Positions 19,510 to 28,262 of a DNA stretch of 64,000 bases are shown in pieces. The position numbers and the translations under genes were made by a program. The notes under the pieces were generated by a model that saw nothing but the letters and a program-made list of their open reading frames with translations, ran no database searches and was not told the origin of the DNA. Each line of letters begins with the position of its first letter. Positions within the stretch are counted from its first letter, which is position 1. Source of the stretch: Sulfurovum lithotrophicum. Lineage in GTDB: Bacteria; Campylobacterota; Campylobacteria; Campylobacterales; Sulfurovaceae. The stretch lies in assembly GCF_000987835.1 (NCBI RefSeq), contig NZ_CP011308.1, forward strand, positions 1,426,001 to 1,490,000, read 5' to 3'.

Positions 19510-19706
19510 CGTTGGATTTAAATTCGGGTATATCCCCGCTTTATCTTCTCCTGAAGCCTCCGCATACAGGGTGAGATTCCGGAAGCCATTCGGGAGTGTC
19601 AGCATAGCGGTGAAGCCACCTTTCTATCTCAAAACAAAGTGGATTACCAAGCGGGATATCGTATATAACCAAATGATATATTTAAAAACTTTTCATCCAA
19701 TCTTCT
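19510..19706. other. Structured intergenic segment between wza and the second operator
   Basis: This 197-bp gap contains several short inverted repeats, including GGTGGCTTCACC (minus strand), CCGGAAGCCATTCGGG (plus strand) and GCGG/CCGC arms around 19555-19620 that could close a branched fold. No gene or intrinsic terminator with a T-run was seen. The identity is unknown. Confidence 0.3.
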
Positions 19707-20465
19707 TTAATCGCTCAGGTATTTGAGCGTCGCGAACGGTGCAGCAATCTTTGTGATGGTCTCGAACGGCGCGGTAAAGTTGTCGGATTTGACCCTGAAC
19801 TCTTTCCAGCCGTCCGGCTGTACATAGACGATATCGTTGGGACGCAGCATCAGTGAGGCATACTTCATTGTTTTAAAGTTCGTCAGGTCGACACTTCGCA
19901 TGCGCAACCCGTGTCTTGGATCACTGGAAATAATAATGATGTTGTCTCTGACTGCATTGTCGGTCAAGTCACCGGAAAAGGCTATCGCTTCAAAGAGTGT
20001 CATTTTCTCTCTGTCAAGCTTCACTACGCCCGGCTTTTTCACCTCTCCCAACACATACACTCGTTTATTGAGCACTTCTACATAGACCGAAGGTGCATTG
20101 ACATATTTTCTAAGACGCTGTGTAATGCGGTCGGCTGCCTGTGACTGTGACAGGCCTGCCACTTTAACCTTCCCTATGAGTGGCAGCCTTACGTAGCCTG
20201 CCACATCGACAAGAATTCCATCGGTTGTCATTTCCTGTCCCAGTTCACCGATCGGAACCTGTACACTTTGCTGAGGATCACGATAGAATACGACCTTCAG
20301 TCTGTCCTGTGGCTGAATGCGGTACTCGATACTTCCCCTCATCACCGCTGTTTCTCTCTGTGTCTTCATTTGCTCATTCTGTACAAGCTGGTATTCCGAA
20401 TCGAGACTCCCGCATCCTGCCAGCAGAAACAGTACCCCCATTGATAGTATGATTTTTTTGATCAT
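19707..20465 (-). CDS. wza: Wza/KpsD-type polysaccharide export lipoprotein
   Basis: This 252-residue outer-membrane export protein has a lipoprotein signal peptide ending LLAGC (lipid-carrying Cys18), the Poly_export domain (YRIQPQDRLKVVFYRDP, GYVRLPLIGKVKVAGLS, YVEVLNKRVYVLGEVKKPGVV) and an SLBB-like second half. It would form the channel through which the polymer leaves the periplasm together with Wzc. It is shorter than E. coli Wza (379 residues), as in many non-enteric systems. It lies 35 nt after the phosphatase gene. Confidence 0.88.
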   Translation of the reverse strand: MIKKIILSMGVLFLLAGCGSLDSEYQLVQNEQMKTQRETAVMRGSIEYRIQPQDRLKVVFYRDPQQSVQVPIGELGQEMTTDGILVDVAGYVRLPLIGKVKVAGLSQSQAADRITQRLRKYVNAPSVYVEVLNKRVYVLGEVKKPGVVKLDREKMTLFEAIAFSGDLTDNAVRDNIIIISSDPRHGLRMRSVDLTNFKTMKYASLMLRPNDIVYVQPDGWKEFRVKSDNFTAPFETITKIAAPFATLKYLSD

Positions 20466-20500
20466 TATCCTCTCCTTTTATTCCTGTGTTATTTTAACAT

Positions 20501-21232
20501 TTATAGTTTATCGTTCATAATCTCATTATGCGCGAATATCTCTCTGTAAGCATCAGACTTCAAAACCGCTTCCAGTGTGTCAACATGTTTTTGACGATGC
20601 ACATCAGAACCGAGAAAATCGATCATTCCGTTCCGGCTTAAAAATTCAGCCAGGACTTTTGCCGATTTTCCGTAATAGCCGCCGAAAGAGTTTAGATTGA
20701 CCTGAAACAGTACGCCAAGCTCTTTGAATCGACCGTACTCTTTTAGAGGCTCTTTGATGTAGCGGTACCGTTCCGGATGTGCCATAACAGGTGTGTAGCC
20801 TGCCAAGGTGATTTCAAAGATCATCTCTTCGGTTCGCAGCGGTTTGGAGACATAGGAAGTTTCAAAAAGCAGATACGTCCCGTTAATCGCCATCACCTCT
20901 TCTTCTCCGAGAAGATCAATGAAACCGTCATCGAGGTAATACTCGGCAGCAGCATCGATCTCCATTTCTATGCCCTCCTCTCGGGCAGCGTTACGAAGTT
21001 CTTCCAGACCTGTCTTGATGATCTTCGGCGTATTTTTGTAGGCATCGGCCATGATATGCGGTGTGGTAATGAGCTTTTCATAGCCCAGAGCTTCCATACC
21101 TTTGAGCAGAGTGAGGCTCTCTTCCATACTTTGGGAACCGTCATCGATACCGGGGATAAGGTGGGAATGCAAATCTACCTTCAACTGCGGGGCAGGCTTC
21201 CTCTCCTCTTTTTTTCTAAAGAAAGAGAACAT
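20501..21232 (-). CDS. PHP-type protein tyrosine phosphatase (CpsB/YwqE-like)
   Basis: This 243-residue metal-dependent phosphatase belongs to the PHP family, which removes phosphate from the tyrosine cluster of BY-kinases and so controls polymer length and export. Metal ligands are visible in VDLHSHLIPGIDDGS (HxH), TTPHIMADAY, VMAHPERYRYI and FLGSDVHRQKH. The stop/start junction with wzc overlaps by 1 nt. Pairing of this phosphatase type with a Wzc kinase is usual in Gram-positive bacteria and several Campylobacterota. Confidence 0.88.
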   Translation of the reverse strand: MFSFFRKKEERKPAPQLKVDLHSHLIPGIDDGSQSMEESLTLLKGMEALGYEKLITTPHIMADAYKNTPKIIKTGLEELRNAAREEGIEMEIDAAAEYYLDDGFIDLLGEEEVMAINGTYLLFETSYVSKPLRTEEMIFEITLAGYTPVMAHPERYRYIKEPLKEYGRFKELGVLFQVNLNSFGGYYGKSAKVLAEFLSRNGMIDFLGSDVHRQKHVDTLEAVLKSDAYREIFAHNEIMNDKL

Positions 21233-23544
21233 TACTTTTGATCATCCTCGTAGTAGCCGTAGCCATATCCGTAACCGTAACCATAGCCGTTTCTGTCCAT
21301 GCTTATATCGTTGAGCAGTATGCCCAGTCCTTCGATCTCTTCATGCTTATAGAGTTCATCGATCCCTCTGATGAAGCCTTTTTTCGAGTACTCGGCTCTG
21401 AGTACAAAGATGCTGGTATCTGAAAGGTGCATCAATGTTCTCGCATCCGTTACAAGACCGATAGGCGGAGTATCCATGATGATGACATCATACGTTTCAC
21501 CCAGTTTCTCAAGTACCTTTTTCATCAACTCCCCCTGGATCAGTTCACTCGGGTTGGGAGGAACCGGACCGGAAGTAATGACATCGAGGTTACTGTACTC
21601 TGAATGCTGGATCACATCGGACAACGCCGTATGTTTGGAAAGCAGCGTACTCATGCCTTTGGTATTCTTCAGCCCAAACCTTTCATGCAGTGTCGGTTTC
21701 CTCATATCCATATTCAGCAGGATCGTTTTTTTGTCAGCCATACTCATGATCGCTGCCAGGTTCATACTGACCGTACTTTTACCTTCCCCGCCTATCGTTG
21801 ATGTAATAGAGATGATATGGGAGCTTTTTTCTTTTTCCATGAATTGCAAATTGGTACGAAGGTGCCTGAACGATTCCGCAACAGCGGATTTTGGTGAAGC
21901 GACCACCGTCAACTTCTCGGCATCTTTTTTGATATGGGGGATCATCCCCAGCAACGGTACATTCGTTGCACGAGAGACATCCTCCTCGCTTTTGATACGG
22001 TCATCGAGGAATGCCCTCAGGAATGCCAGGGCGATCCCGACGATCAAGCCTAGGATCATCCCCACCAGTACGATGAGTTTTCGTTTAGGCTTGATGGGGT
22101 CTTTCGGGTAGAGCGCTGTATCGATGATACGGTTCTTGCTGACTGTCGCCGCCTTGATGATGGCGGTTTCCGAGCGTTTCTCCAGCAGGTAGGAGTAGAT
22201 CTTTTCATTCACCGAGAACTTACGCTGAAGCTGGCCGAACATTCTTTCGTCTGCAGGCAGCTTGTCGAGCAGTTTCTGCGACTGTGCTATGGACTTCTGC
22301 AGAAGCACCTTTCGCTCTTTGATGTTCTTCTCCATATTCTTGATCGTGGAGATGATCACTTTTTTAAGCTGGACGATAGTCTTTCTGAGTTTCACGACTT
22401 CCGGGTGCATCTCCGTGTAGTCCGCACGCAGGATCTTTTTCTTGATGATCGCATCCTGGAGCTCCTTGATCATTCCGGCAAGTGAAGACTTTGACTTGTC
22501 TACACCTACAAGCGCCAGACTTTCCAGATTTTTTCCGGATTTGACACTCTGGTAGAGCTTGGTGAGCATCTCTTCTTCTATACTTATCTCGGAGAGCTGG
22601 GTCTCCTTTTCGCTCATTTGTCTGATAATAGTCTCGGCCTTGGCGCTCAGACTGATGGTGCTGGAGCTTTTTTTGAACTCTTCAAGCTTCACCGCCGAGC
22701 TTTTCAGGTTTTCCGTGATGAACTTCAGCTGCTTGTCGATGAATTCAAGTTTCTGGGTCGCCTCTTTAGTCTTCTTTTCAATGCTCTGCTGCAAGTATGC
22801 TTTTGCCAGGGCATTGGCAAACTCTTGGGCACGCAGAGCGACATTGTCTTCATAGGAGATCTGCAGGACCATAGAGTATTTGGAAAGTTGGCTGACGCTT
22901 ACACCTTCCTGTGCAATGGAACCTTCCTCTTTGGGATCATAGACGACAAAACGGTACTTTTTGTCTGTCATCTTTCCTGTTTTAACAACATTGAGGTGGA
23001 AATAGGGGGTATCTATCTCTTGGCCATAAGGCAGGACTTTGTCATAATTGACAACGGTAACGGTTTTGTTCTCATCCTCGTATTCCGGCAGTACCAGACG
23101 GTAGCGCTTCTCATCGACAGGATAAAGCTCGAATGATATATCATAGCCCCTGAGCATCCCTACCCGGAACGGACTGGACGTGTAGAGTTCCACCTCCCTG
23201 AATAGGCGCGTGGTATAGTAGCGGTGCAGTACATCCACCTCTTCAGCCGCTTTGCCTGCCAGAAACCTGGACTTGATGATCTCCATCTCCGTTTCGGTAT
23301 TTTCCGCACCCGGTGACATCGCCATGGAAAGAATATCCTGCCCTCCTCCATAGCTGCCGTAACCCTCAGTACCCACTTCGACTGTGGAAGAAGCTTTATA
23401 GACGTTGGGTTTGAAATAGGCGATACCGGCACTTGCAAGGGTAAAAATGACCACAAAGAGTATGATCATATATCTGTAGCGGTAAATCGTTCTGAATACC
23501 TCTTTGAGGTCTATTTCGTCTTCATCAATCTGTGTATCATTCAT
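21232..23544 (-). CDS. wzc: Wzc-type polysaccharide co-polymerase and BY-kinase
   Basis: This 770-residue protein has a Wzz domain with two membrane segments (about residues 29-48 and 485-505) enclosing a long coiled-coil periplasmic part, then a cytoplasmic tyrosine kinase with Walker A (TIGGEGKSTVSMNLA), Walker A' (TILLNMDMRKP) and Walker B (VIIMDTPPIGLV). The tail holds seven tyrosines in an alternating Gly-Tyr run ending YYEDDQK, the autophosphorylation cluster. That run is encoded by six near-identical 6-bp units (about 21250-21285), which invites slippage. The kinase drives Wzy-dependent polymerisation and export; its partner phosphatase overlaps by 1 nt. Confidence 0.93.
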   Translation of the reverse strand: MNDTQIDEDEIDLKEVFRTIYRYRYMIILFVVIFTLASAGIAYFKPNVYKASSTVEVGTEGYGSYGGGQDILSMAMSPGAENTETEMEIIKSRFLAGKAAEEVDVLHRYYTTRLFREVELYTSSPFRVGMLRGYDISFELYPVDEKRYRLVLPEYEDENKTVTVVNYDKVLPYGQEIDTPYFHLNVVKTGKMTDKKYRFVVYDPKEEGSIAQEGVSVSQLSKYSMVLQISYEDNVALRAQEFANALAKAYLQQSIEKKTKEATQKLEFIDKQLKFITENLKSSAVKLEEFKKSSSTISLSAKAETIIRQMSEKETQLSEISIEEEMLTKLYQSVKSGKNLESLALVGVDKSKSSLAGMIKELQDAIIKKKILRADYTEMHPEVVKLRKTIVQLKKVIISTIKNMEKNIKERKVLLQKSIAQSQKLLDKLPADERMFGQLQRKFSVNEKIYSYLLEKRSETAIIKAATVSKNRIIDTALYPKDPIKPKRKLIVLVGMILGLIVGIALAFLRAFLDDRIKSEEDVSRATNVPLLGMIPHIKKDAEKLTVVASPKSAVAESFRHLRTNLQFMEKEKSSHIISITSTIGGEGKSTVSMNLAAIMSMADKKTILLNMDMRKPTLHERFGLKNTKGMSTLLSKHTALSDVIQHSEYSNLDVITSGPVPPNPSELIQGELMKKVLEKLGETYDVIIMDTPPIGLVTDARTLMHLSDTSIFVLRAEYSKKGFIRGIDELYKHEEIEGLGILLNDISMDRNGYGYGYGYGYGYYEDDQK

Positions 23545-23614
23545 CTGTAGTTCATACCTTGGAAAATATGTTGTAGTAAGTGGAGGTTACCTCTGCCTTC
23601 CTCTACAAAGAAAG

Positions 23615-23648
23615 CCTTTTCGGCAAAACTCACCTCTTACCGAAAAGG
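23615..23648 (-). terminator. Attenuator/terminator-like hairpin in the wzc leader
   Basis: On the minus strand CCTTTTCGG (23640-23648) pairs with CCGAAAAGG (23615-23623) across a 16-nt loop, giving a 9-bp stem followed by CTTTCTTT. It lies between the promoter at 23872 and wzc at 23544, directly after the stop of the decayed upstream gene. Confidence 0.5.
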
Positions 23649-23652
23649 GTAA

Positions 23653-23820
23653 CTATTGGAACGTGTCAGTTACACCCAGGTTAAATGCATCGGCATCACA
23701 TGTACTGATAACAGTTAATGCAAGACCGGCATAAAAACTGCTGTCATCTGCTATCGCTGCCCGGTTCTTCGACAACAGGTGCTACGGCAAGCAAGTCTCC
23801 ACAACTCCCAACATACTCAT
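23653..23820 (-). pseudogene. Decayed small outer-membrane/surface protein gene in the wzc leader
   Basis: A strong ribosome site (GAGGAGGG) precedes an ATG at 23820, but the frame stops at codon 13 (TAG, 23782-23784). The same frame then continues to 23653 with ADDSSFYAGLALTVISTCDA, which looks like the first strand of a small beta-barrel protein. In a neighbouring frame the sequence GDLLAVAPVVEEPGSDS precedes it, so one frameshift joins the two parts. It reads as a broken gene between the promoter and the terminator-like hairpin. An alternative is a 12-residue leader peptide. The remaining leader sequence to 23871 holds nothing else I recognise. Confidence 0.45.
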
Positions 23821-23871
23821 CCCTCCTCTTCTTTCATTTTAAATATTCACTGCATTATATTTTATAGTGAT

Positions 23872-23916
23872 ATAATAGCTTTTTTCCTCCAGAATATCTG
23901 TAGGAATATTCTTACA
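23872..23916 (-). promoter_or_regulatory. RcsAB-box-like operator and promoter of the wzc operon
   Basis: TGTAGGAATATTCTTACA (23899-23916) is an almost perfect palindrome. On the minus strand TAAGAATATTCCTA forms its core, followed by GATATTCTGGAGGAAAAAAGC and TATTAT (23872-23877) as a -10 box. The 5' leader to wzc would be about 320 nt. Confidence 0.7.
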
Positions 23917-23942
23917 CGCTCACTGAATAGACCGGAAGAGAA

Positions 23943-24317
23943 TCAATCCTCAAAAATAACAATATCGTACGAATTCTTGGTTACCAGCGCTTTGCTGACA
24001 TGTACCGAACCGTTACGGTTGACCTTGCTGAGCTCGTCTCTGAGCTGCTCGATCTCTTTTTGCATTTCCTCTATCTGCTCCTTGAGCTGCAGGACGATGT
24101 CGACCCCTGCAAGGTTTACACCCATCTGCCGTGTCAGGCGCAAAATGAGTTTCATACGGTCGATATCTCTCTGGGAATAGAGACGCATACGCCCCTGCGT
24201 ACGGGAAGGTTCGACCAATCCTTCTCTCTCGTACTGCCGGAGCGTCTGGGGATGGATGTCCAGCATCGTTGCCACTACGGAAATGAGATAGACGGGTTCA
24301 TCATAGCTATGCATCAA
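23943..24317 (-). CDS. hspR: HspR, MerR-family heat-shock repressor
   Basis: This 124-residue protein has an N-terminal winged helix (VYLISVVATMLDIHPQTLRQYEREGL, then RLYSQRDIDRMKLI) and a coiled coil (residues 75-105, QLKEQIEEMQKEIEQLRDEL). It lacks the metal-binding cysteines of sensor MerR proteins, as HspR does. In Campylobacterota HspR represses chaperone operons by binding CTTGAGT-N7-ACTCAAG (HAIR) sites. It lies 9 nt after cbpA in one operon, and a HAIR-like site overlaps that operon's promoter at 25535-25555, so it probably represses itself. Confidence 0.9.
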   Translation of the reverse strand: MMHSYDEPVYLISVVATMLDIHPQTLRQYEREGLVEPSRTQGRMRLYSQRDIDRMKLILRLTRQMGVNLAGVDIVLQLKEQIEEMQKEIEQLRDELSKVNRNGSVHVSKALVTKNSYDIVIFED

Positions 24318-24326
24318 TTACTCCTT

Positions 24327-25205
24327 CTATAATTTTTCTTCAAGTATTTTTCTGACTTCGGGATCGAGACTGTCCACATCGGGCAGCACCACATTGGCAA
24401 TGAGATAGAGATCGCCTCTCATAGCGGTCTTTCTGTCGGGAACACCTTTGCCTTTAAGTCTGAACTTTTGTCCGTTCCTGGTGTTCTTGGGTACTTTAAG
24501 GGAAACCTCTTTCTCAGGTGTCTGCACCTGTACCTTGCCGCCGAACAGCGCTTCTTTCAGAGGCACATCGAACGTTTTGTAAAGATCGCTTCCTTTTCTT
24601 TCGTATTCGGTAGATTCTGCAACTTCTACCTTGATGAGAAGGTCGCCTCTCTGCCCCTGGTAGGACTTTCCTTTGCCTCTGACACGCAGTGTTTCACCGC
24701 TTTTGATACCGGCGGGGATCTTGATGTCAAAGCTCTCGCCTTCCACATTGATCTTGTACTTTCCGCCCTGAATGGCCGTCATAAAAGGTACGGTGATACG
24801 CGCGGAGACATTGAGGTCCGGGCCGCCAAAGCCACCGAAACCTCCGAAACCGCCCTGCGCGCCGCCAAAGCTGCCGGAGAAACCGCCGCCTCCGCCAGCA
24901 GCGCCACCACCGAACATCTGGCGAAGGATCTCGTCAAGGTCTACTCCCTGCCCCTGTCCGCGCGCAAAGTCATGGAAATTCTGACCGCCGAACATCTGGT
25001 CGCCGTACTGGTCATACTGTGCCTTTTTCTCAGCATCGCTCAGGACTTCATACGCCGCATTGATCTCTTTGAATTTATCTACGGCACTCTCATCTTTGTT
25101 GATATCCGGGTGGTATTTTCTCGCCAGTTTTCTGTAAGCCTTTTTTATTTCGTCAGCACTGGCATTTTCACTGACCCCTAATGTTTCATATAAACTTTTT
25201 GACAT
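24327..25205 (-). CDS. cbpA: CbpA-type DnaJ co-chaperone
   Basis: This 292-residue Hsp40 has an N-terminal J domain (residues 3-70) with the HPD motif in KYHPDINKD, a Gly/Phe-rich linker (about 85-130, [20 protein letters not shown]) and two C-terminal substrate-binding domains without the zinc-finger repeats, which identifies the CbpA class rather than DnaJ. It stimulates DnaK ATPase. The start at 25205 has AGGAAG 8 nt upstream. A 270-bp repeat element separates this ribosome site from the probable promoter. Confidence 0.92.
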   Translation of the reverse strand: MSKSLYETLGVSENASADEIKKAYRKLARKYHPDINKDESAVDKFKEINAAYEVLSDAEKKAQYDQYGDQMFGGQNFHDFARGQGQGVDLDEILRQMFGGGAAGGGGGFSGSFGGAQGGFGGFGGFGGPDLNVSARITVPFMTAIQGGKYKINVEGESFDIKIPAGIKSGETLRVRGKGKSYQGQRGDLLIKVEVAESTEYERKGSDLYKTFDVPLKEALFGGKVQVQTPEKEVSLKVPKNTRNGQKFRLKGKGVPDRKTAMRGDLYLIANVVLPDVDSLDPEVRKILEEKL

Positions 25206-25226
25206 TGTTCACTTCCTATCTAACTT

Positions 25227-25496
25227 AAGGGCACCTCTAATAACCCTAAATACTCATAATGGGTTTTGCAAATGTGAGATTTTGCAAGAGGCTTTCAAGT
25301 CCTAGCCAAAGCTAAGACGAAGTAAGCATCTTGTGAAAGATTGCGTTTGCAAAGCCCACCCTCTGGGCATCACTAGCTTTCGCCTATGCGTCGTTACTCT
25401 TTTTTGACTTAGCTACGGCTAGGCCTTCAAAAGAGTGCCTAGCCTAGACAAAAGCTAGAGATGTTATGAGCATCCAGGGTTATTAGAGGTGCCCTT
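25227..25496. mobile_element. MITE-like element with 21-bp perfect terminal inverted repeats
   Basis: The 270-bp segment begins AAGGGCACCTCTAATAACC at 25227 and ends with the exact reverse complement at 25476-25496 (21 of 21 bp). Internally, CCTAGCCAAAGCTAAG near 25292 faces CTTAGCTACGGCTAGG near 25408, giving a second inverted pair. There is no open frame of note. The terminal repeats recall IS5-family ends, from memory. It lies in the leader of cbpA-hspR; the rest of the 25206-25589 gap holds the two divergent promoters. Confidence 0.85.
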
Positions 25497-25520
25497 GAAT
25501 TACTGCTTAATTTTAAAAGT

Positions 25521-25555
25521 ATTATATCAAAAAACCTTAGTCAATGTCAATCAAG
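25521..25555 (-). promoter_or_regulatory. cbpA-hspR promoter with HAIR-like HspR site
   Basis: On the minus strand TTGACA (25545-25550) and TATAAT (25521-25526) are 18 bp apart. CTTGATT-N7-ACTAAGG (25535-25555) overlaps the -35 region and matches the HAIR consensus CTTGAGT-N7-ACTCAAG at 11 of 14 positions. The element at 25227-25496 lies between this promoter and cbpA. Confidence 0.65.
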
Positions 25556-25589
25556 TTTGGAATAATTTAAATATTTTGTACAATACGCT

Positions 25590-26366
25590 ATGAATTTTAT
25601 AGAAGTGAACGATATCAACCTTCCGGAAGTACAGATATACCAGAGATTGCGGGAAAACGCATTCTCCAAAGACGGCTCTTTCATCGCGGACAGTCCCAAA
25701 GTGGTTGATCTGCTGATCGCATCGGGTATAGAGATCAAAAGTATCTTTGCGACACGGGAATATTTTGAGAGCCATAGAACATTCCTGGAGCACTATACCA
25801 TCCCTATCGCCTATGTCGCCCCCAAATCCGTACTCGAACAGATCGTCGGCCACAGGCTTCACCATAATGTCATGATGCACGGTGTTCGCCCCGAAGAGAG
25901 CAGCATCGAAGCCCTGGATGATCACATCATTATGCTGGATGAGATCAGCAATACGGACAATGTCGGTGCCATAGCCCGCTCTGCCGCTGCACTGGGTGTA
26001 GGCTCACTCCTTGTTCCCGGACAGGGGCCGCATCCCTATGCCAGACGTGCACTGCGTGTCTCCATGGGCCACATAGGCAAACTGAAGTTCCGCCGCTACG
26101 ACAATATCAAAGAGACCATAGAGGCATTGAAAAAGAGAGGCTACCGCATCTTCGCCGCGGAGGTCACCCAAAACTCCACCCCGCTCTCACAAGTCAAAGT
26201 ACCGTCCAAATGGGTACTCCTGATGGGGCATGAACAGCTGGGCATATCAGACGAAATACTGGCACTCTGCGATGAAGTGGTCACCATAGAAATGGAAGAG
26301 GGGATCAAGAGTTTCAATGTCGCTGTGGCAGCGTCGATCATGATGTATCAGTTCAAACATGCGTAG
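25590..26366 (+). CDS. TrmH/SpoU-family RNA 2'-O-methyltransferase
   Basis: This 258-residue SPOUT methyltransferase would methylate a ribose 2'-OH in tRNA or rRNA with S-adenosylmethionine. The three SpoU motifs are present: SNTDNVGAIARSAAALGV (motif 1), WVLLMGHEQLGIS (motif 2) and EEGIKSFNVAVAASIM (motif 3, knot). The N-terminal 100 residues form the usual substrate-binding extension. No Shine-Dalgarno sequence precedes the ATG, and TACAAT at 25579-25584 would place transcription start at or next to the ATG, so the mRNA may be leaderless. The TAG stop lies inside a REP-like repeat. Confidence 0.87.
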   Translation: MNFIEVNDINLPEVQIYQRLRENAFSKDGSFIADSPKVVDLLIASGIEIKSIFATREYFESHRTFLEHYTIPIAYVAPKSVLEQIVGHRLHHNVMMHGVRPEESSIEALDDHIIMLDEISNTDNVGAIARSAAALGVGSLLVPGQGPHPYARRALRVSMGHIGKLKFRRYDNIKETIEALKKRGYRIFAAEVTQNSTPLSQVKVPSKWVLLMGHEQLGISDEILALCDEVVTIEMEEGIKSFNVAVAASIMMYQFKHA

Positions 26367-26388
26367 GGTGCTGTCCCCTGACGGCACC
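26363..26388. repeat. REP-like hairpin at the TrmH-family gene's stop
   Basis: GTAGGGTGCTGTCC continues to GACGGCACC, giving a GGTGC/GCACC stem. The TAG of GTAGGG is the stop codon of the preceding gene. It belongs with the GTAGGGTG family at 51893, 52978 and 55074. Confidence 0.5.
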
Positions 26389-26426
26389 ATTTTTAATGCG
26401 AACGTAAATGAGCAAAGCCCATTTTT

Positions 26427-27959
26427 TTAATGCAAGAAGTGTCTTACAGTAGTAAAGTAAAGAGAGATGCCATGCTCATTGGCCGCTTCGATGACTTCGT
26501 CGTCACGGATGGAACCGCCCGGTTCGATGATGGCCTTGACACCGGCTTCGGCTGCAGCATCTATGCTGTCTCTGAACGGGAAGAAGGCTTCGGAAGCCAT
26601 GGCTGCGCCTGAGACATCCAGCCCCATCTCTTTGGCTTTTTTAAGCGCACACTGCGCCGCATCGACACGGCTGGTCATACCCATACCCACCGCTACCATG
26701 GCAGAGTCTTTGACATAGACCACACAGTTGGACTTGGTAAGACCTGCCACTTTCCATGCGATCTCAAGGTCTTTCATCTCCTGCTCCGATGCAGAGCGCT
26801 TTGACTTTTTCTGTGCATTATGCACTTCATTGTCACAGATACAGTCAGAGTTCTGGTACACAAAACCGCCGTCGATATGTTTGAAGTCATGGGAATCATG
26901 GCTCATAAGCAGCTTTGCATTGCCCTGAGAGAAAAGTTTGATACGTTTTTTCTTTTCGAAGACAGCCACGGCATCTTCTTCAAAATCAGCCGCGATGATC
27001 ACTTCAAGGAAGATCTCATTCATCTTTTCAGCCATCTCTTTGGTCACGATACCGTTGACTGCAACCACACCGCCGAAGGCTGAAACAGGGTCGCACTTAA
27101 GCGCTTCCACATAGGATTCGGTCAGCGTAGACTTGATAGCAAATCCGCAGGGATTGCCGTGTTTGACGATACAGACCGCCGGTTCGTCACCAAAACTCGC
27201 CGCTATTTTCAATGCACCGTTCACATCGGTAAGGTTGTTGAAACTCGCTTCTCCCTTGATCTGCCTGAAATTCTCAGAGAAAAAGCTGCCGAATTCATAA
27301 AGCGCACCGTCCTGATGCGGGTTCTCTCCGTAACGTGTCTGGAACACTTTTTTACCGGTAATGAACTGGTACGCACCGAATCCGTTGTTGAAACGACCGT
27401 TCATGTAGTTGGCGATCATCGAATCGTACGCTGCCGTATGCTCGAAAGCCTTGATCATCAATCCTCTTCTGAACTCCAGACTGTCACGTCCGTTCTCCAG
27501 CGCGCCAAGTACTTCTTCATAATCATTCACATCGGTCACGATGAGTACATCGTTGAAGTTCTTCGCCGCAGAGCGTACCATTGTCGGCCCGCCGATGTCG
27601 ATATTTTCAATGATCTCATCGAAATCATCCGTTCTCTCGATGGTCTCTTTGAACGGGTAGAGGTTTACACAGACAAGGTCGATACCTTCCACACCAAGCT
27701 CTTTGGCCTGCTCTACATGCGCTTTGTCACCGCGCTTGTGAAGGATACCGCCATGTACATAAGGGTTCAGTGTCTTCACACGTCCTTCGAAACACTCGGG
27801 GAACTTCGTCACTTCATCGATCTCGATGACGTTGATGCCTGCCGTTGACAGTGCCTTGTAGGTACCTCCCGTAGAGATGATCTCCCACCCCAGTTTTTCC
27901 AGACCTCTTGCAAATTCTACAATGCCGCTTTTGTCGCTCACGCTTAGTAATGCTCTCAT
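26427..27959 (-). CDS. purH: Bifunctional AICAR transformylase / IMP cyclohydrolase
   Basis: This enzyme carries out the last two steps of IMP synthesis. The cyclohydrolase domain (MGS-like) opens with [22 protein letters not shown] and includes [10 protein letters not shown] and [20 protein letters not shown]; the transformylase domain contains [15 protein letters not shown] and [12 protein letters not shown] with its catalytic Lys-His pair, ending [16 protein letters not shown] prefer the ATG at 27959 (510 residues, AGAGAG 5-6 nt upstream) over the in-frame ATG at 27977, because family members begin MRALLS. Confidence 0.95.
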   Translation of the reverse strand: MRALLSVSDKSGIVEFARGLEKLGWEIISTGGTYKALSTAGINVIEIDEVTKFPECFEGRVKTLNPYVHGGILHKRGDKAHVEQAKELGVEGIDLVCVNLYPFKETIERTDDFDEIIENIDIGGPTMVRSAAKNFNDVLIVTDVNDYEEVLGALENGRDSLEFRRGLMIKAFEHTAAYDSMIANYMNGRFNNGFGAYQFITGKKVFQTRYGENPHQDGALYEFGSFFSENFRQIKGEASFNNLTDVNGALKIAASFGDEPAVCIVKHGNPCGFAIKSTLTESYVEALKCDPVSAFGGVVAVNGIVTKEMAEKMNEIFLEVIIAADFEEDAVAVFEKKKRIKLFSQGNAKLLMSHDSHDFKHIDGGFVYQNSDCICDNEVHNAQKKSKRSASEQEMKDLEIAWKVAGLTKSNCVVYVKDSAMVAVGMGMTSRVDAAQCALKKAKEMGLDVSGAAMASEAFFPFRDSIDAAAEAGVKAIIEPGGSIRDDEVIEAANEHGISLYFTTVRHFLH

Positions 27960-27984
27960 TTTTCTCTCTTTCATCAAATTATAG

Positions 27985-28262
27985 TTTTTATGTTACTTTT
28001 ACACTTTTTGTGCAGGTGCGTAATCGCCCATATTTGCGAAGCAAGGCGATGGAGCACCGTCCGCACAATTGTAAAAGTGACGCTTTTGCCCTACTTTTTT
28101 AAAAAGTAGAAACAGTTTCACATTCAGGATTTCTTCTCTACTTTTTTAGAAAAAGTAGACAAAAATCGGTCACTTCGCAAGTGTACTTCGATGTTCCCGG
28201 CACGTTGCTTCGCAATATGCGCGCCTCCACATCGGTACACCCGTGCTCAGTGACCCAAAAAA
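27985..28262. repeat. Double long-hairpin element between purL and purH
   Basis: The gap holds two long hairpins with loops in mirrored orientation. The left arm pair runs from ACTTTTACA...GTGCAGGTGCG...ATCGCC to GGCGATGGAGCACC...GCAC...TTGTAAAAGT with loop CATATTTGCGAAGCAA. The right one runs from GGTCACTTCGCAAGTGTAC to GTACACCCGTGCTCAGTGACC with loop GTTGCTTCGCAATATG, the reverse complement of the first loop. Between them are CTACTTTTTTAAAAAGTAG (28093) and CTACTTTTTTAGAAAAAGTAG (28138). This looks like a REPIN-type mobile palindrome or a structured RNA; no gene was seen. Confidence 0.6.

Noticed and set aside
19540-19670. Cobalamin or c-di-GMP riboswitch on the plus strand
   Set aside because: The resemblance is short and gapped, the conserved box is not there, and no plus-strand gene follows.
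21245-21290. Tandem repeat as a possible CRISPR or VNTR outside genes
   Set aside because: It lies within the wzc reading frame and codes for the Gly-Tyr tail; there are no spacers.
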